Positions 16,572-25,497 of a DNA stretch of 64,000 nt are shown piece after piece. Below the pieces are notes generated by a model. It saw nothing but the letters and a program-made list of their open reading frames with translations, searched no databases and was not told the DNA's origin. This stretch comes from Aliidiomarina maris. Lineage in GTDB: Bacteria > Pseudomonadota > Gammaproteobacteria > Enterobacterales > Alteromonadaceae. The DNA lies in the NCBI RefSeq assembly GCF_003987335.1, contig NZ_PIPK01000002.1, forward strand, positions 186,001 through 250,000, written 5' to 3'. The position numbers and the translations under genes are program-made. Numbering within the stretch: the first letter of the stretch is position 1; each line of letters opens with the position of its first letter.

Positions 16572-17378
16572 ATGTCTTTCCTTGGCCTGAGTCGCAGATC
16601 ATCCGCTAACACGGACAACAAGCAATTTCGTCTGCATCCAGGTGCATGTGTGGTTACTTTGCTTGCTATCGTCATTCTGGTCAAGCTAGGTCTTTGGCAA
16701 ATCGACCGTGGCCAGGAAAAACAAGCCATTCTTGATCAGCACGCAAGTGCAGCGAGCCTGCCAGCAACGGACATTACGCCAGCCTTCATCGAGCAAGGCG
16801 AATGGCAGCAAGACCAACGTGTCGCTGTTCATGGTCAGTTTCAGTCTGGCCACTATTTTCTGATCGACAACCAAACCTCCAATGGACGCGTCGGCTACCA
16901 TGTCGTCGCGCTGTTAAGCGCTGACGCTGATAACCAAGCCTCAATGCCGAAGGTTCCAGTGAATTTGGGCTGGGTACAGTTGCCCGGCACACGCAGTACC
17001 TTGCCTGAAATTACTTTACCCGAAGGCCGAGTTAACGTCGAAGGTCGCCTAAATATCCCAGCAGCGCGCCCCTTTTTGCTTAACGAACAGCAGTTTAGCG
17101 ATACGTTACCGCAGCGTATTCAATATCTCGAGTTAGCGTCCATTCGCCAGCAGACAGGTTTGGCACTCACCGACTTTAGTATTTTGCTCGACGAAGATAT
17201 CGAGTATGGGTTTACCCGCGACTGGCCGGTCGTTATTAGCGAACCCCATCGCCATTACGCCTATGCCGTGCAGTGGTTTGGACTCGCGATTGCGGCGCTG
17301 GTGGTATTTTTAGTCGCAAGCCGCCGGTCCGTTCCCTCTTCATCACTTCAGGAGACACATAATAATGATAAAAAGTGA
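16572..17378 (+). CDS. SURF1-family cytochrome oxidase assembly protein
   Basis: SURF1 (Shy1) proteins help insert heme a into subunit I. The 268-residue product has the family layout: one N-terminal helix (about 24-44, ending GLWQIDRGQEKQ), a large periplasmic domain with GQFQSGHYFLIDNQ and a VNLGWVQLPGTR stretch, and a second helix near the C-terminus (HYAYAVQWFGLAIAALVVFLVAS). The ATG at 16572 is preferred over a TTG three codons earlier because AGG is correctly spaced from it. It overlaps the next gene by 14 bp and starts the assembly and heme A half of the locus. Confidence 0.92.
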   Translation: MSFLGLSRRSSANTDNKQFRLHPGACVVTLLAIVILVKLGLWQIDRGQEKQAILDQHASAASLPATDITPAFIEQGEWQQDQRVAVHGQFQSGHYFLIDNQTSNGRVGYHVVALLSADADNQASMPKVPVNLGWVQLPGTRSTLPEITLPEGRVNVEGRLNIPAARPFLLNEQQFSDTLPQRIQYLELASIRQQTGLALTDFSILLDEDIEYGFTRDWPVVISEPHRHYAYAVQWFGLAIAALVVFLVASRRSVPSSSLQETHNNDKK

Positions 17379-17961
17379 TGCACAACACCCTAACAATGAT
17401 GCTGAAATAACGCGTAAGCGAAATAATCGACGCCTGTTTATTGGTGTGTTTCTTTGCTTTGCGATTCCGTTACTCGGCGCGCAGATTATCCTAAAAATGG
17501 GTTGGTACACCCCAGGCGTAACCAACAAGGGTGAATTACTATCGCCCCCAATTGAAGCCACGGCTGAGGAAAACCAATTAATGCCACAGCATTGGCGTTT
17601 AGCGTATCGGGTGCCTGACGCCTGTGACGAGCAGTGTGTGAACGGCTTGTATGTGATAAACCAAACCGACTTAGCCCTGGGACGTGATAGTAGCCGCGTA
17701 ACCCCCGTAGCGATCCAGCGTAGCGAGCAAGTCACTGGTTTGCCTGAATTGTCTGCAGACAGCCGTATGCAGTACCTGGTGCTGCCAAAACTGCATGCAC
17801 AGCTGAGTGAATTGCCTGAAGGTAGCCTACTTATCATTGATCCGCTCGGCTTTGTGATGATGCGATATGATGGCAGTAGCGAGCGTAACCAAGCCATTCA
17901 AGTGGGTCGCGATATGCTCGATGACTTAAAAAAACTATTAAAAATGTCACGCGTGGGGTAA
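17365..17961 (+). CDS. Membrane-anchored protein of the oxidase assembly operon, function unknown
   Basis: A 198-residue protein with a basic cytoplasmic N-terminus (KRNNRR), one membrane helix at about residues 25-44 and a periplasmic remainder. The soluble part contains a CDEQC motif near residues 86-90 and the stretches HWRLAYRVPDAC and GSLLIIDPLGFVMMRYDG. These recall the thioredoxin-like fold of SCO proteins (strand, CxxxC, then a late DPxGxxxxRY strand), but the usual metal histidine is not obvious. AGGAG precedes the ATG. Overlap with SURF1 and a 6-bp gap to ctaA place it firmly in cytochrome oxidase biogenesis. I do not know a characterised homologue. Confidence 0.8.
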   Translation: MIKSDAQHPNNDAEITRKRNNRRLFIGVFLCFAIPLLGAQIILKMGWYTPGVTNKGELLSPPIEATAEENQLMPQHWRLAYRVPDACDEQCVNGLYVINQTDLALGRDSSRVTPVAIQRSEQVTGLPELSADSRMQYLVLPKLHAQLSELPEGSLLIIDPLGFVMMRYDGSSERNQAIQVGRDMLDDLKKLLKMSRVG

Positions 17962-17967
17962 ATCAGC

Positions 17968-18957
17968 ATGCGCAATCTAGTTAAGTTTTCATTAGCATTT
18001 TGTTTTATAGTCATTGTACTTGGCGCATTTACGCGCTTAACCGATGCAGGCCTAGGCTGCCCTGATTGGCCTGGCTGCTACGGTTTCCTCACGGTGCCAC
18101 AAAGTGAAACCCGCCAAGCCGTCGCAGTTGAAGCCTTTCCCGAAGCGCCTTTGGACACACAAAAAGCCTGGAATGAAATGATCCACCGTTACGCGGCGGG
18201 TATCTTAGGCCTACTGGTGCTTGCGATCGCCATCGTCGCGATTCGCCGTCGTATGCGTGCCGCAACCCGACATCAACCGTTTAAGCTACCTATTTTTCTG
18301 CTCATTTTGATTTGCTGGCAAGCTGCACTTGGAATGTGGACAGTCACCATGATGCTGCAACCCGTGATTGTGATGTTGCACTTACTTGGCGGCTTTTCGA
18401 CGTTCTCTTTGCTATATCTATTGTACTTACGCGAGACGCCCTACCACATGCTAGGCGGTGACCCAAAGCTGCGCGAGTTACGTTCTCTTGCGCTCTTTAG
18501 TTTACTGGTGGTCGTCGGCCAAATTGCGCTGGGAGGCTGGGTCGCAGCCAACTATGCCGCACTTGCGTGTACCGAACTACCGGTCTGCGAAGGCCCATGG
18601 GTACAACGTTTAAATTTCGCCGGCGCATTTAGCTTACCTAAAGCTGCAACCTATGAATTTGGTGTGCATTCCTATGCTGAGCGCATGACCATGCATGTAT
18701 TGCATCGCTTGGGCGCGCTAATTACCACAGTTGTGCTAGGCTTTTTACTGTTTAAATTATGGCGTCAGGCACAATCGGCATTGTTCAAACGTAGTGCCTT
18801 TGTTATAACCTTGTTATTGGTTATTCAGCTTGCACTGGGTGTTAGCAATGTCGTATTTAGTTTGCCGCTAGCAGTCGCCGTCGCACACAATGCTTTCGGT
18901 GCCCTGTTATTGCTGTCGCTGGTTGGCCTGAATTACAACTTAGCCCGCAAAACATAA
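17968..18957 (+). CDS. ctaA: Heme A synthase (Cox15/CtaA)
   Basis: CtaA oxidises the C8 methyl group of heme O to the formyl group of heme A. The 329-residue protein has about eight membrane helices. It shows the family motifs GAFTRLTDAGLGCPDWPGCYG (residues about 18-38), NEMIHRYAAGILG with a heme-ligand His, GGWVAANYAALACTELPVC, and a late MHVLHRLGALI with another ligand His. It lies directly before ctaB, whose product heme O is its substrate, so both steps from heme B to heme A are in one operon. Confidence 0.96.
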   Translation: MRNLVKFSLAFCFIVIVLGAFTRLTDAGLGCPDWPGCYGFLTVPQSETRQAVAVEAFPEAPLDTQKAWNEMIHRYAAGILGLLVLAIAIVAIRRRMRAATRHQPFKLPIFLLILICWQAALGMWTVTMMLQPVIVMLHLLGGFSTFSLLYLLYLRETPYHMLGGDPKLRELRSLALFSLLVVVGQIALGGWVAANYAALACTELPVCEGPWVQRLNFAGAFSLPKAATYEFGVHSYAERMTMHVLHRLGALITTVVLGFLLFKLWRQAQSALFKRSAFVITLLLVIQLALGVSNVVFSLPLAVAVAHNAFGALLLLSLVGLNYNLARKT

Positions 18958-18972
18958 TAATAAGAGGTCGTT

Positions 18973-19887
18973 ATGTCACACCAAGGTTCACAACAGCAGG
19001 CTATTGCTGCCAATTTGACTAAACGCGCCAGCTGGCGCGAATATTTAGAGCTGACCAAACCTCGAGTCGTTGCGTTGCTGTTGCTCACTGCTTTGGTCGG
19101 CATGTGTCTGGCCACAGATACATGGGTAGCGCTGGATATTATGTTGCCAGCACTGGTTGGGATTGGTTTGATGGCGGGCTCGGCTGCTGCAATTAATCAC
19201 TTAGTTGACCGTCATATTGACGCCAAGATGGCGCGTACATTGCGCCGCCCGCTCCCCACTGGGGCGCTGTCACCAGCGCGCGTGCTTGCCTTTGCAGCCA
19301 TTATCGGCGCACTCGGTTATATCGTACTTGAGCTGATGGTGAATCGCATCACTGCACTACTGACACTGGCGAGCTTAGTCGGCTATGCATTCGTCTACAC
19401 CATGTATTTAAAGCGCGCGACACCACAGAATATTGTTATTGGTGGTTTAGCTGGCGCTGCGCCTCCGCTATTAGGCTGGACTGCGGTAACTGGGGAAATT
19501 CACGCCAATGCCATTTTACTGGTGCTGATTATATTCACCTGGACGCCACCGCACTTCTGGGCCCTTGCGGTGCACCGCGCTAAAGACTATGCGAAAGCGG
19601 ATATTCCCATGCTACCTGTGACACATGGTATCGATTTCACTAAAACCTGTATCTTTTTATACACCATCTTGTTAACTGTAGTCTGCGTGCTGCCCTATTT
19701 GATTGGCATGTCCGGGCTGTTGTACCTGATTGGGGTAAGCGCATTGAATATCGGCTTTTTAGCTTACGCATGGCGCTTAAAGTACGCGCCTAAAAAGCTG
19801 ACGGCATTCAATATGTTTAAGTACTCGATTTGGTATTTGATGGCGTTGTTTATTCTTTTATTAGTGGATCACTATTTATTCTCATGA
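18973..19887 (+). CDS. ctaB: Protoheme IX farnesyltransferase (heme O synthase)
   Basis: CtaB/CyoE adds a farnesyl group to heme B, making heme O for CtaA. It belongs to the UbiA-type prenyltransferase superfamily. The 304-residue protein shows [17 protein letters not shown] near the start, the Asp-rich [19 protein letters not shown] (about 76-94), and the loop motif [26 protein letters not shown] with its conserved aromatic and charged residues. It has eight or nine helices. Its stop overlaps the SCO1 start as ATGA, so the two are translationally coupled. Confidence 0.96.
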   Translation: MSHQGSQQQAIAANLTKRASWREYLELTKPRVVALLLLTALVGMCLATDTWVALDIMLPALVGIGLMAGSAAAINHLVDRHIDAKMARTLRRPLPTGALSPARVLAFAAIIGALGYIVLELMVNRITALLTLASLVGYAFVYTMYLKRATPQNIVIGGLAGAAPPLLGWTAVTGEIHANAILLVLIIFTWTPPHFWALAVHRAKDYAKADIPMLPVTHGIDFTKTCIFLYTILLTVVCVLPYLIGMSGLLYLIGVSALNIGFLAYAWRLKYAPKKLTAFNMFKYSIWYLMALFILLLVDHYLFS

Positions 19888-20564
19888 TGTTACGTGTCTT
19901 ATTGGCCGCCCTGTTAGCGGCTGTTCTAGTGGGTGGCGTATGGAGTTACCAACGTATCGCCAACCCTGGCCCACCAGAACTAGAAACCTCACTGCTATAC
20001 CAAACTCAACGTAGTATTGACCCGTTTAGTTTACATAGTACGGCCGGCGACAACGAACGTGGCCAAGCCGTTACTAATGACGACTTACTCGGGCAGTGGA
20101 CGGTTATTTTTACTGGGTATACGTTTTGCCCTGATATTTGCCCAACCACCATGGCGCAATTGCAACAAAGTTGGGGTGACATTGCCGCGGCAACCGATAC
20201 CCCAGTGCAAGTGTGGATGGTTTCGGTTGACCCACAACGCGATGACATTCCGCGCCTGCGTAACTATGTCGGTTTTTTCAATCGTGGGTTTGAAGACGCT
20301 GAACGGCTCCCGTTTGTCGGTATTCGTGGTGAGCACAAAGACTTATTCCCCTTCGTGCGCAATATTGGCCTGATGTACAGTATTCCCGACGAAGATGAGA
20401 CAAATTATCTAGTTAATCACAGTGCGGCGATTATCTTGATTAACCCCCAGGGCCATCAACAAGCGGTGTTTCGTGCCAGTCACGAGCCTGGCATGATCCC
20501 AACGGTTAACCCGCAGCTGATGCTGCGGGATTTTACCCGAATGCTGCGCTATCTTGAGCGCTAG
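19884..20564 (+). CDS. SCO1/SenC-family copper chaperone
   Basis: SCO proteins are membrane-anchored thioredoxin-fold proteins that load copper into, or reduce, the CuA site of oxidase subunit II. The 226-residue product has an N-terminal helix, the copper-binding CPDIC motif ([10 protein letters not shown], about residues 89-93), and the distal ligand His in [22 protein letters not shown] is also typical. Two ATGs are possible (19884, 19887); the first gives the ATGA overlap with ctaB. It closes the oxidase biogenesis operon and converges on the deacetylase gene. Confidence 0.93.
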   Translation: MMLRVLLAALLAAVLVGGVWSYQRIANPGPPELETSLLYQTQRSIDPFSLHSTAGDNERGQAVTNDDLLGQWTVIFTGYTFCPDICPTTMAQLQQSWGDIAAATDTPVQVWMVSVDPQRDDIPRLRNYVGFFNRGFEDAERLPFVGIRGEHKDLFPFVRNIGLMYSIPDEDETNYLVNHSAAIILINPQGHQQAVFRASHEPGMIPTVNPQLMLRDFTRMLRYLER

Positions 20565-20589
20565 GCTGGATTAGCTAGGCTGAATTAAC

Positions 20590-21684
20590 TTAGCCCGGCC
20601 AACTGCCTTCTTCATCCATGCGTATCCACTGCTGTGAATACCAATAAAAGCGCCCAGGTTTACTGATACTGGGCGCTGTGCAGTTATAGCGTGAACGGCC
20701 AACATTCACAGCCTCTTCAGCTTGCACCCGCATGGTGTTGTCATTCACCCACTCAATGTCATGAGGTTGATTACGAATAAAGCAGGTGACTTGGGACGGG
20801 CGAAAATCGCGCACTTCAAACTCAATCTCAAGCACTGGGCGATTATTATCGTAACTCAACAAGGTATCCTGGTAGCGAACCGCTTGGATAGGAAACGACA
20901 AGGCTGCCATTTTAGTGCTCAAGGTATTTAAGTTCGCGTAGATACCGGCAGCCGCAAAGCGCGGAATCGCACGAAAGTCTGAACTTGGACCAAAGCCGCC
21001 CGAATGCTGAGCGAAGCCAGTAAAGCCGAGCTCTTCCACGATGTCTAACAACTCATTATCGTATTCGCCGTAAGGAAAGGCGAATAAGCGATAGCTTACT
21101 CCCACCTCATCCAGAATTTTTTGTTCAGCTTGTAAAATATTTTCAGCCATATGTTGGCGCCAAGTGGCCTCGTCTTCGAAGCCTTGGCGACGCGGCATAT
21201 GCGCATGATCCAAGCTGTGGTTGGCGATAATGACGCCATCGTCGTGCAAACTACGAATTTGATCCCAGCTCATATAGCGACCAGGGCGATCACCCACAGG
21301 ATCTGTGGTCACAAATAGTGTCCATGGCATCTCAAATTCCTGCATAATCGGATGCCCGGCACTATAGATGTTTTCGTAGGCGTCATCGAAGGTCAATACC
21401 ACCGCTTTGTCTGGCAAACTTTGCTCGCCGCGAATACCTGCAATAGCATCCGTGAGTGAAATCACGTTAAACTCGTTGTCACGCAGGTAGGTTAGGTGCG
21501 CACGCAGTTCGTCGGGCGATACTGAGGTTGAGCGCGGTGTTGACTCACTCACATGATGGTACATTAAAATAGAAACACTCGGTTCAGCGTCACCATTGGC
21601 CCAAGCCAACGCTGATGTCATCCATAAGCTAGCGGAAGTCACTATGGCCCCGATTACGGTACTCCAGCGTCCAAATCCTCGCAT
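20590..21684 (-). CDS. Exported polysaccharide deacetylase (NodB-type CE4)
   Basis: The 364-residue protein has a signal peptide (about 1-29, ending ALAWA). It is followed by a carbohydrate esterase 4 domain: the MYHHVS opening, the TFDDAY motif 1 with catalytic base and metal Asp (near residues 98-103), and motif 2 HSLDH with the two zinc histidines (near 156-160). After about residue 260 a C-terminal region with four Cys-spaced strands (CFIRNQ, YNCTAPS) may bind a ligand. It should deacetylate an N-acetylated glycan in the periplasm or outside. Its start lies 12 bp from that of the divergent MATE gene. Confidence 0.88.
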   Translation of the reverse strand: MRGFGRWSTVIGAIVTSASLWMTSALAWANGDAEPSVSILMYHHVSESTPRSTSVSPDELRAHLTYLRDNEFNVISLTDAIAGIRGEQSLPDKAVVLTFDDAYENIYSAGHPIMQEFEMPWTLFVTTDPVGDRPGRYMSWDQIRSLHDDGVIIANHSLDHAHMPRRQGFEDEATWRQHMAENILQAEQKILDEVGVSYRLFAFPYGEYDNELLDIVEELGFTGFAQHSGGFGPSSDFRAIPRFAAAGIYANLNTLSTKMAALSFPIQAVRYQDTLLSYDNNRPVLEIEFEVRDFRPSQVTCFIRNQPHDIEWVNDNTMRVQAEEAVNVGRSRYNCTAPSISKPGRFYWYSQQWIRMDEEGSWPG

Positions 21685-21696
21685 TGGTTATCCCCC

Positions 21697-23022
21697 TTGT
21701 TAAATATATTTGATACTCGGCATCGAGCTGATCATCGCAAAGTGTTCGCGATTGCGTTACCGATGATTATCTCGAACATTGCCGCCCCAATGTTAGGGCT
21801 TGTTGATACTGCTATCATAGGCCATTTACCAGACGCTATCTACTTGAGTGCCGTCGCAATTGGCGCTATGGCGATTAACTTCGTCTATTTATTGGCGGTG
21901 TTTTTGCGCATGGCGACCACAGGTATAACTGCGCAGGCTTTTGGCGCGCAAGATACGCCGCGTCAACAACGAGGGTTTGTCCAAGGCTTAGCAGTAGCGC
22001 TCGTGTTAGGTGTGGTGATGCTCGCCATGCAGCCGCTTATATTGTGGCTGTTGTGGCAACTTGTCGAAGCAACCCCTGAACTACAGCAACTCGCCACTGA
22101 CTATATCAGCATTCGTTTATATGGCGCGCCAGCAGCACTTGCTGTGCTGGTTATCCTTGGCGTGCTGCTAGGGCGTCAACAAGCTAAAGCGGCGATGGTG
22201 CTGGTGGTGCTTACCAATGCAGTGAATGTCATCCTCGATGTTGTGCTGGTGATTGGCCTTGATTTGAATGTGCGTGGCGCCGCATGGGCATCCGTCTGTG
22301 CTGAATGGGTCACCGCGATTGCAGGGCTGTACTGGGTGACTCGAAGTTTAGGACTGAAACTGCGTACTTTACCGCGTTTGCAGCGCCATGAATTTAGCGC
22401 TCTGCTGGGTATGAACCGTGACATCTTTATACGTTCGCTGGTGTTGCAGCTATGTATGGCGATGATGACCGCTTATGCGTCTTATTATGGACCTACTACC
22501 GTTGCCGCTAACGCAGTACTCCTGCAATTTCTGATGCTCATTTCACTCGGCTTAGATGGTATTGCCTATGCCAGCGAAGCATTAGTTGGGCAAGCCAAGG
22601 GTCAGCGTGACGGTCATAGCATGCAGCGCTGGTTCAAGCTGTGTTTATTTTGGTCCGGACTTTTTGCCACCCTTTACGCCCTGATTTTTGCGTTATTCGG
22701 CCATTCAATTATCGGCCTTATCACCAACATTCCTGAGGTGCGCGAACGCGCTGGCGAATTCCTGCCGTGGCTAATTGTGTTACCTCTAGTGGCGCACTGG
22801 AGTTACTTGTTCGACGGCATTTATATTGGTTTGTCCCAAAGTAAGGCGATGCGCGATTCTATGCTGCTTTCCGCGTTATTGGGCTTTATACCAGCTTGGT
22901 GGCTTAGCCTTAGCTGGCAAAACCATGGTCTTTGGTTCGCACTCTGCGTGTTTATGGTAAGCCGTGGCGCATGGCAGTGGTGGCTGCTGCATCGCCGACG
23001 CATGCTATCGATAGCAACATAG
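21697..23022 (+). CDS. DinF-type MATE-family efflux transporter
   Basis: A 441-residue membrane protein with about twelve helices from the MATE family of sodium- or proton-driven multidrug exporters. It resembles E. coli DinF along its length: IALPMIISNIAAPMLGLVDTAIIGHL near the start, RMATTGITAQAFGAQ, and LNRDIFIRSLVLQL-like text in the middle. DinF is SOS-induced in E. coli next to lexA, but here it is 10 kb from lexA and no SOS box is visible upstream. The start is uncertain: the TTG at 21697 gives the right N-terminal length but has no clear ribosome site. Confidence 0.88.
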   Translation: MLNIFDTRHRADHRKVFAIALPMIISNIAAPMLGLVDTAIIGHLPDAIYLSAVAIGAMAINFVYLLAVFLRMATTGITAQAFGAQDTPRQQRGFVQGLAVALVLGVVMLAMQPLILWLLWQLVEATPELQQLATDYISIRLYGAPAALAVLVILGVLLGRQQAKAAMVLVVLTNAVNVILDVVLVIGLDLNVRGAAWASVCAEWVTAIAGLYWVTRSLGLKLRTLPRLQRHEFSALLGMNRDIFIRSLVLQLCMAMMTAYASYYGPTTVAANAVLLQFLMLISLGLDGIAYASEALVGQAKGQRDGHSMQRWFKLCLFWSGLFATLYALIFALFGHSIIGLITNIPEVRERAGEFLPWLIVLPLVAHWSYLFDGIYIGLSQSKAMRDSMLLSALLGFIPAWWLSLSWQNHGLWFALCVFMVSRGAWQWWLLHRRRMLSIAT

Positions 23023-23035
23023 CGGCCGTATAAAC

Positions 23036-23061
23036 AAAAAAAGGCCACCTTACGGTGGCCT
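23036..23061 (-). terminator. Rho-independent terminator of the DUF4397 gene
   Basis: AGGCCACC-TTAC-GGTGGCCT forms an 8-bp stem with a 4-nt loop. On the minus strand it is followed by a run of seven T residues, about 35 bp after the stop codon at 23096. On the plus strand no T-run follows, so it may only weakly stop the convergent MATE transcript. Confidence 0.85.
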
Positions 23062-23095
23062 ATGAATGACATGGGCATGTCGAAATCAATCTTGA

Positions 23096-24514
23096 TTACA
23101 TCTCAGTCGGTGCTAAATCATCTAACAGAATCACACCCAAGTTGTCAGCGGTATTACCCACAGCAACTGCGGTGTAAATACCACTGGTTGATAGGTCGAC
23201 TTCCAATGGACCTAATGCTGCGTCAGTTTCACCCGCTAACGTAATGGTCACAAAGTAAGTGCCTTCAGCAAGTGCTACATTACCTGTTGTGACCAGCTCT
23301 TCGGCATTGAAAGGTACACCAGCAAACGCAGGCTCTGCATCAGAGATATCTGCAGTTGCAGTCACGTAGATATCAACTGGTCCTGCAAATGGTGATGCGT
23401 GGATAAGGCGCAGGCGCGCTTCGGTGGCTACACGGCGATTATCTAACACCACAGCCTGTAGATTTGCGGTCTCTTCACCCAGTTCGCCGGCTGCGAATAC
23501 GCTTGCTTGCAAACCATCTACAAGTGAAAACTCTTGGCTTAGCACCGCGTCCGTTTCACCTGTGACGGTCACCAAGAACTCGTAGTCATCAGCAGGTACG
23601 TTTAAGTAATCCGTAGCACCAGGGAAAGCTAAGTTGGCTACGACTGGGTCGCCAGCAATTTCATTGGCATACACATCAACGGCTGGTGCATCACCAATGG
23701 CGTGTACTACACGGATGTCAGCGCCCGTTGTGGTCGAGTACACCACACTTGAACCTTCACCATCTGCAATCAACAAGGCAATCGGTGCATCATCAGAATT
23801 AGCCGCAGTATTTAACGTGGCTACCACCATTAAATCCGCACCTGCTGGCAAGCTTAAAGTAGGTGACGTGAATAATACGCTGCTCGCCTCACCAGCCACC
23901 GTCAAGGTCACTTGGTAATCGCCCTCAGGCACGCTAACTTGGTCAGTGAAATCCTGATACGATAACGTGAAGTCTGCGCCACCTTCTGCGATATCCGCAT
24001 CAGGTGCTGTTAAATAAACATCCACTGGCACATCGACTGGCGCACCGTGCAATACCTGTAGGCGAGCTTCACCACTTGCCACAGGCGACACTGAATTGGT
24101 GATGATAAATGGACCGAACTCGAACGGTGCGTCGGCGCCTAGATTACCCAGTGCAAAGATGTCATAACGCACGCCGTCTTCCAGATCGAAGTCACCTTCA
24201 ATCACGGTTGTTACGTCGCCACCTGGCAAAATACCATCGACCTGCACACTGTATGTGGCTTCAGGCACTTCAAGTAGTGGAGATGACTTTTGATAGTCGA
24301 CATTTTCAAGGCCCGCTAATACGTCGCCATTGGCAAGCACATTGACAGCAGGGGCATTGGCTGATGTATGATGGATGCGTAATTCCGCAGTACCATCAGC
24401 GACAGGTGGTGTGGGTGGGTTTGGCGTTAGTTCAACGCGCTCGCTGCTACTATTACATGCTGCAAGTGCCATAGCGACGGCAGAAACAGCAAAAATTCGT
24501 GTGATTCTGATCAT
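23096..24514 (-). CDS. Four-repeat DUF4397 lipoprotein
   Basis: A 472-residue predicted lipoprotein: the lipobox LAAC places the acylated Cys at residue 20, followed by a Pro-rich linker. The rest is four tandem domains of about 105 residues that resemble DUF4397, each opening with a variant of RLRLIHASPFAGPVDIYV (openings near residues 45, 150, 265 and 365). The sequence is very acidic, with few Lys, as is common for extracellular proteins of marine bacteria. GAGG precedes the ATG. The beta-rich repeats suggest an adhesive or cell-surface scaffold role, but no function is established. It is monocistronic with its own terminator. Confidence 0.85.
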   Translation of the reverse strand: MIRITRIFAVSAVAMALAACNSSSERVELTPNPPTPPVADGTAELRIHHTSANAPAVNVLANGDVLAGLENVDYQKSSPLLEVPEATYSVQVDGILPGGDVTTVIEGDFDLEDGVRYDIFALGNLGADAPFEFGPFIITNSVSPVASGEARLQVLHGAPVDVPVDVYLTAPDADIAEGGADFTLSYQDFTDQVSVPEGDYQVTLTVAGEASSVLFTSPTLSLPAGADLMVVATLNTAANSDDAPIALLIADGEGSSVVYSTTTGADIRVVHAIGDAPAVDVYANEIAGDPVVANLAFPGATDYLNVPADDYEFLVTVTGETDAVLSQEFSLVDGLQASVFAAGELGEETANLQAVVLDNRRVATEARLRLIHASPFAGPVDIYVTATADISDAEPAFAGVPFNAEELVTTGNVALAEGTYFVTITLAGETDAALGPLEVDLSTSGIYTAVAVGNTADNLGVILLDDLAPTEM

Positions 24515-24688
24515 GGGTTATACCTCGTTGATTCATGTAGTTGGTTCAGCAAACTTAACTACGCGAGTACAAAGTGATCAGGATCACACGCCTTCTACTT
24601 AACTAACAAGAAATTAACTTGTTATAATGTAACTAAATGAAATGTATAAGATTTTAACCAAGGTAAAGACTTCGCAAAGTTATACAAC

Positions 24689-25267
24689 TTAGTAGTACGA
24701 GTGTTCGCCGCGGCTATGTTCTGTCACATCCCGAACCCCAACAAGTTCACGCGGAAACTTATCAAGTAGTTGTTTTTCAATGCCTTCTTTAAGCGTCACA
24801 TCAACCATCGAACAGCCGTTACAACCACCACCAAATTGTAAAATTGCAAAACCATCATCGGTAATTTCTGTGACCATCACTTGGCCGCCATGGTTGGCTA
24901 GCTGGGGGTTTACTTCGCTTTGAATCACATATTCAACACGCTCAATTAGTGGCGCATCGTCAGCGACTTTGCGCGCTTTCGCGTTTGGTGCTTTTAAAGT
25001 CAGCTGCGAACCTAAGTCTTGCTCGACAAAGTCTATTTCCGCCTGCTCTAAAAAGGGCGCGCTCTGCTGGTCGACGACGGCATCAAAGCCTTCAAACGGC
25101 AAGCGTGTATCGCTGACTTCTACTGATTCTGGTGGACAGTAAGACACACCACACTCTGCATTCGCTTGACCTGGATTGACCACAAACACACGAATATTGG
25201 TGCCTTCCGGCTGTTGGCTGAGCAGATCTCGAAAGTGTGCCTGCGCGGATGCTGAAATACTAATCAT
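24689..25267 (-). CDS. nfuA: Fe/S biogenesis protein NfuA
   Basis: NfuA is an Fe-S carrier that receives 4Fe-4S clusters and passes them to client enzymes, especially under oxidative stress or iron limitation. The 192-residue protein has an N-terminal degenerate A-type domain (about 1-95) and a C-terminal Nfu domain with the cluster-binding GGGCNGCSM (about residues 147-155). It ends in [11 protein letters not shown], near-identical to E. coli. An in-frame start 22 codons earlier exists, but the ATG at 25267 has GAGG in front and aligns with E. coli MIRISDAAQAHF. A likely IscR site lies 83-107 bp upstream. Confidence 0.97.
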   Translation of the reverse strand: MISISASAQAHFRDLLSQQPEGTNIRVFVVNPGQANAECGVSYCPPESVEVSDTRLPFEGFDAVVDQQSAPFLEQAEIDFVEQDLGSQLTLKAPNAKARKVADDAPLIERVEYVIQSEVNPQLANHGGQVMVTEITDDGFAILQFGGGCNGCSMVDVTLKEGIEKQLLDKFPRELVGVRDVTEHSRGEHSYY

Positions 25268-25349
25268 ATCAACCTCTATGCTGTCGATGGCTAAATCGAT
25301 TGCGTTCATGAGTAAGGGTGTTTGCGCGACCAAAATCGCCCGAAACAGA

Positions 25350-25374
25350 ATACCCGAGTAATTTACTAGGTTTT
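25350..25374 (-). promoter_or_regulatory. Probable IscR type 1 operator upstream of nfuA
   Basis: Read towards nfuA, the 25-bp site has the right half TTACTCGGGTAT, typical of type 1 IscR sites, and matches my recollection of the consensus ATAsyyGACtrwwwyAGTCrrsTAT at about 20 of 25 positions; the left half is weaker. A TATTCT hexamer just downstream could be the -10, so a bound IscR would overlap the promoter. In E. coli nfuA is likewise IscR-controlled. This is a consensus match by eye, not a scored search. Confidence 0.6.
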
Positions 25375-25497
25375 ATTTTATCGCAAACAAACAGCGATGC
25401 ATAGTAATCGGCTGGTAGATTTCCACTCCCTCTGTTAGCGTCGAGGCTCACTATTTATCAGCCTAATTGTCTTAGGCGTCGTTTCATGGGGGAAACC

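Noticed and set aside
24604-24624. TAACAAG/CTTGTTA hairpin downstream of the DUF4397 start
   Set aside because: A 7-bp AT-rich stem with no T-run in the needed direction; too weak to call a terminator or operator.
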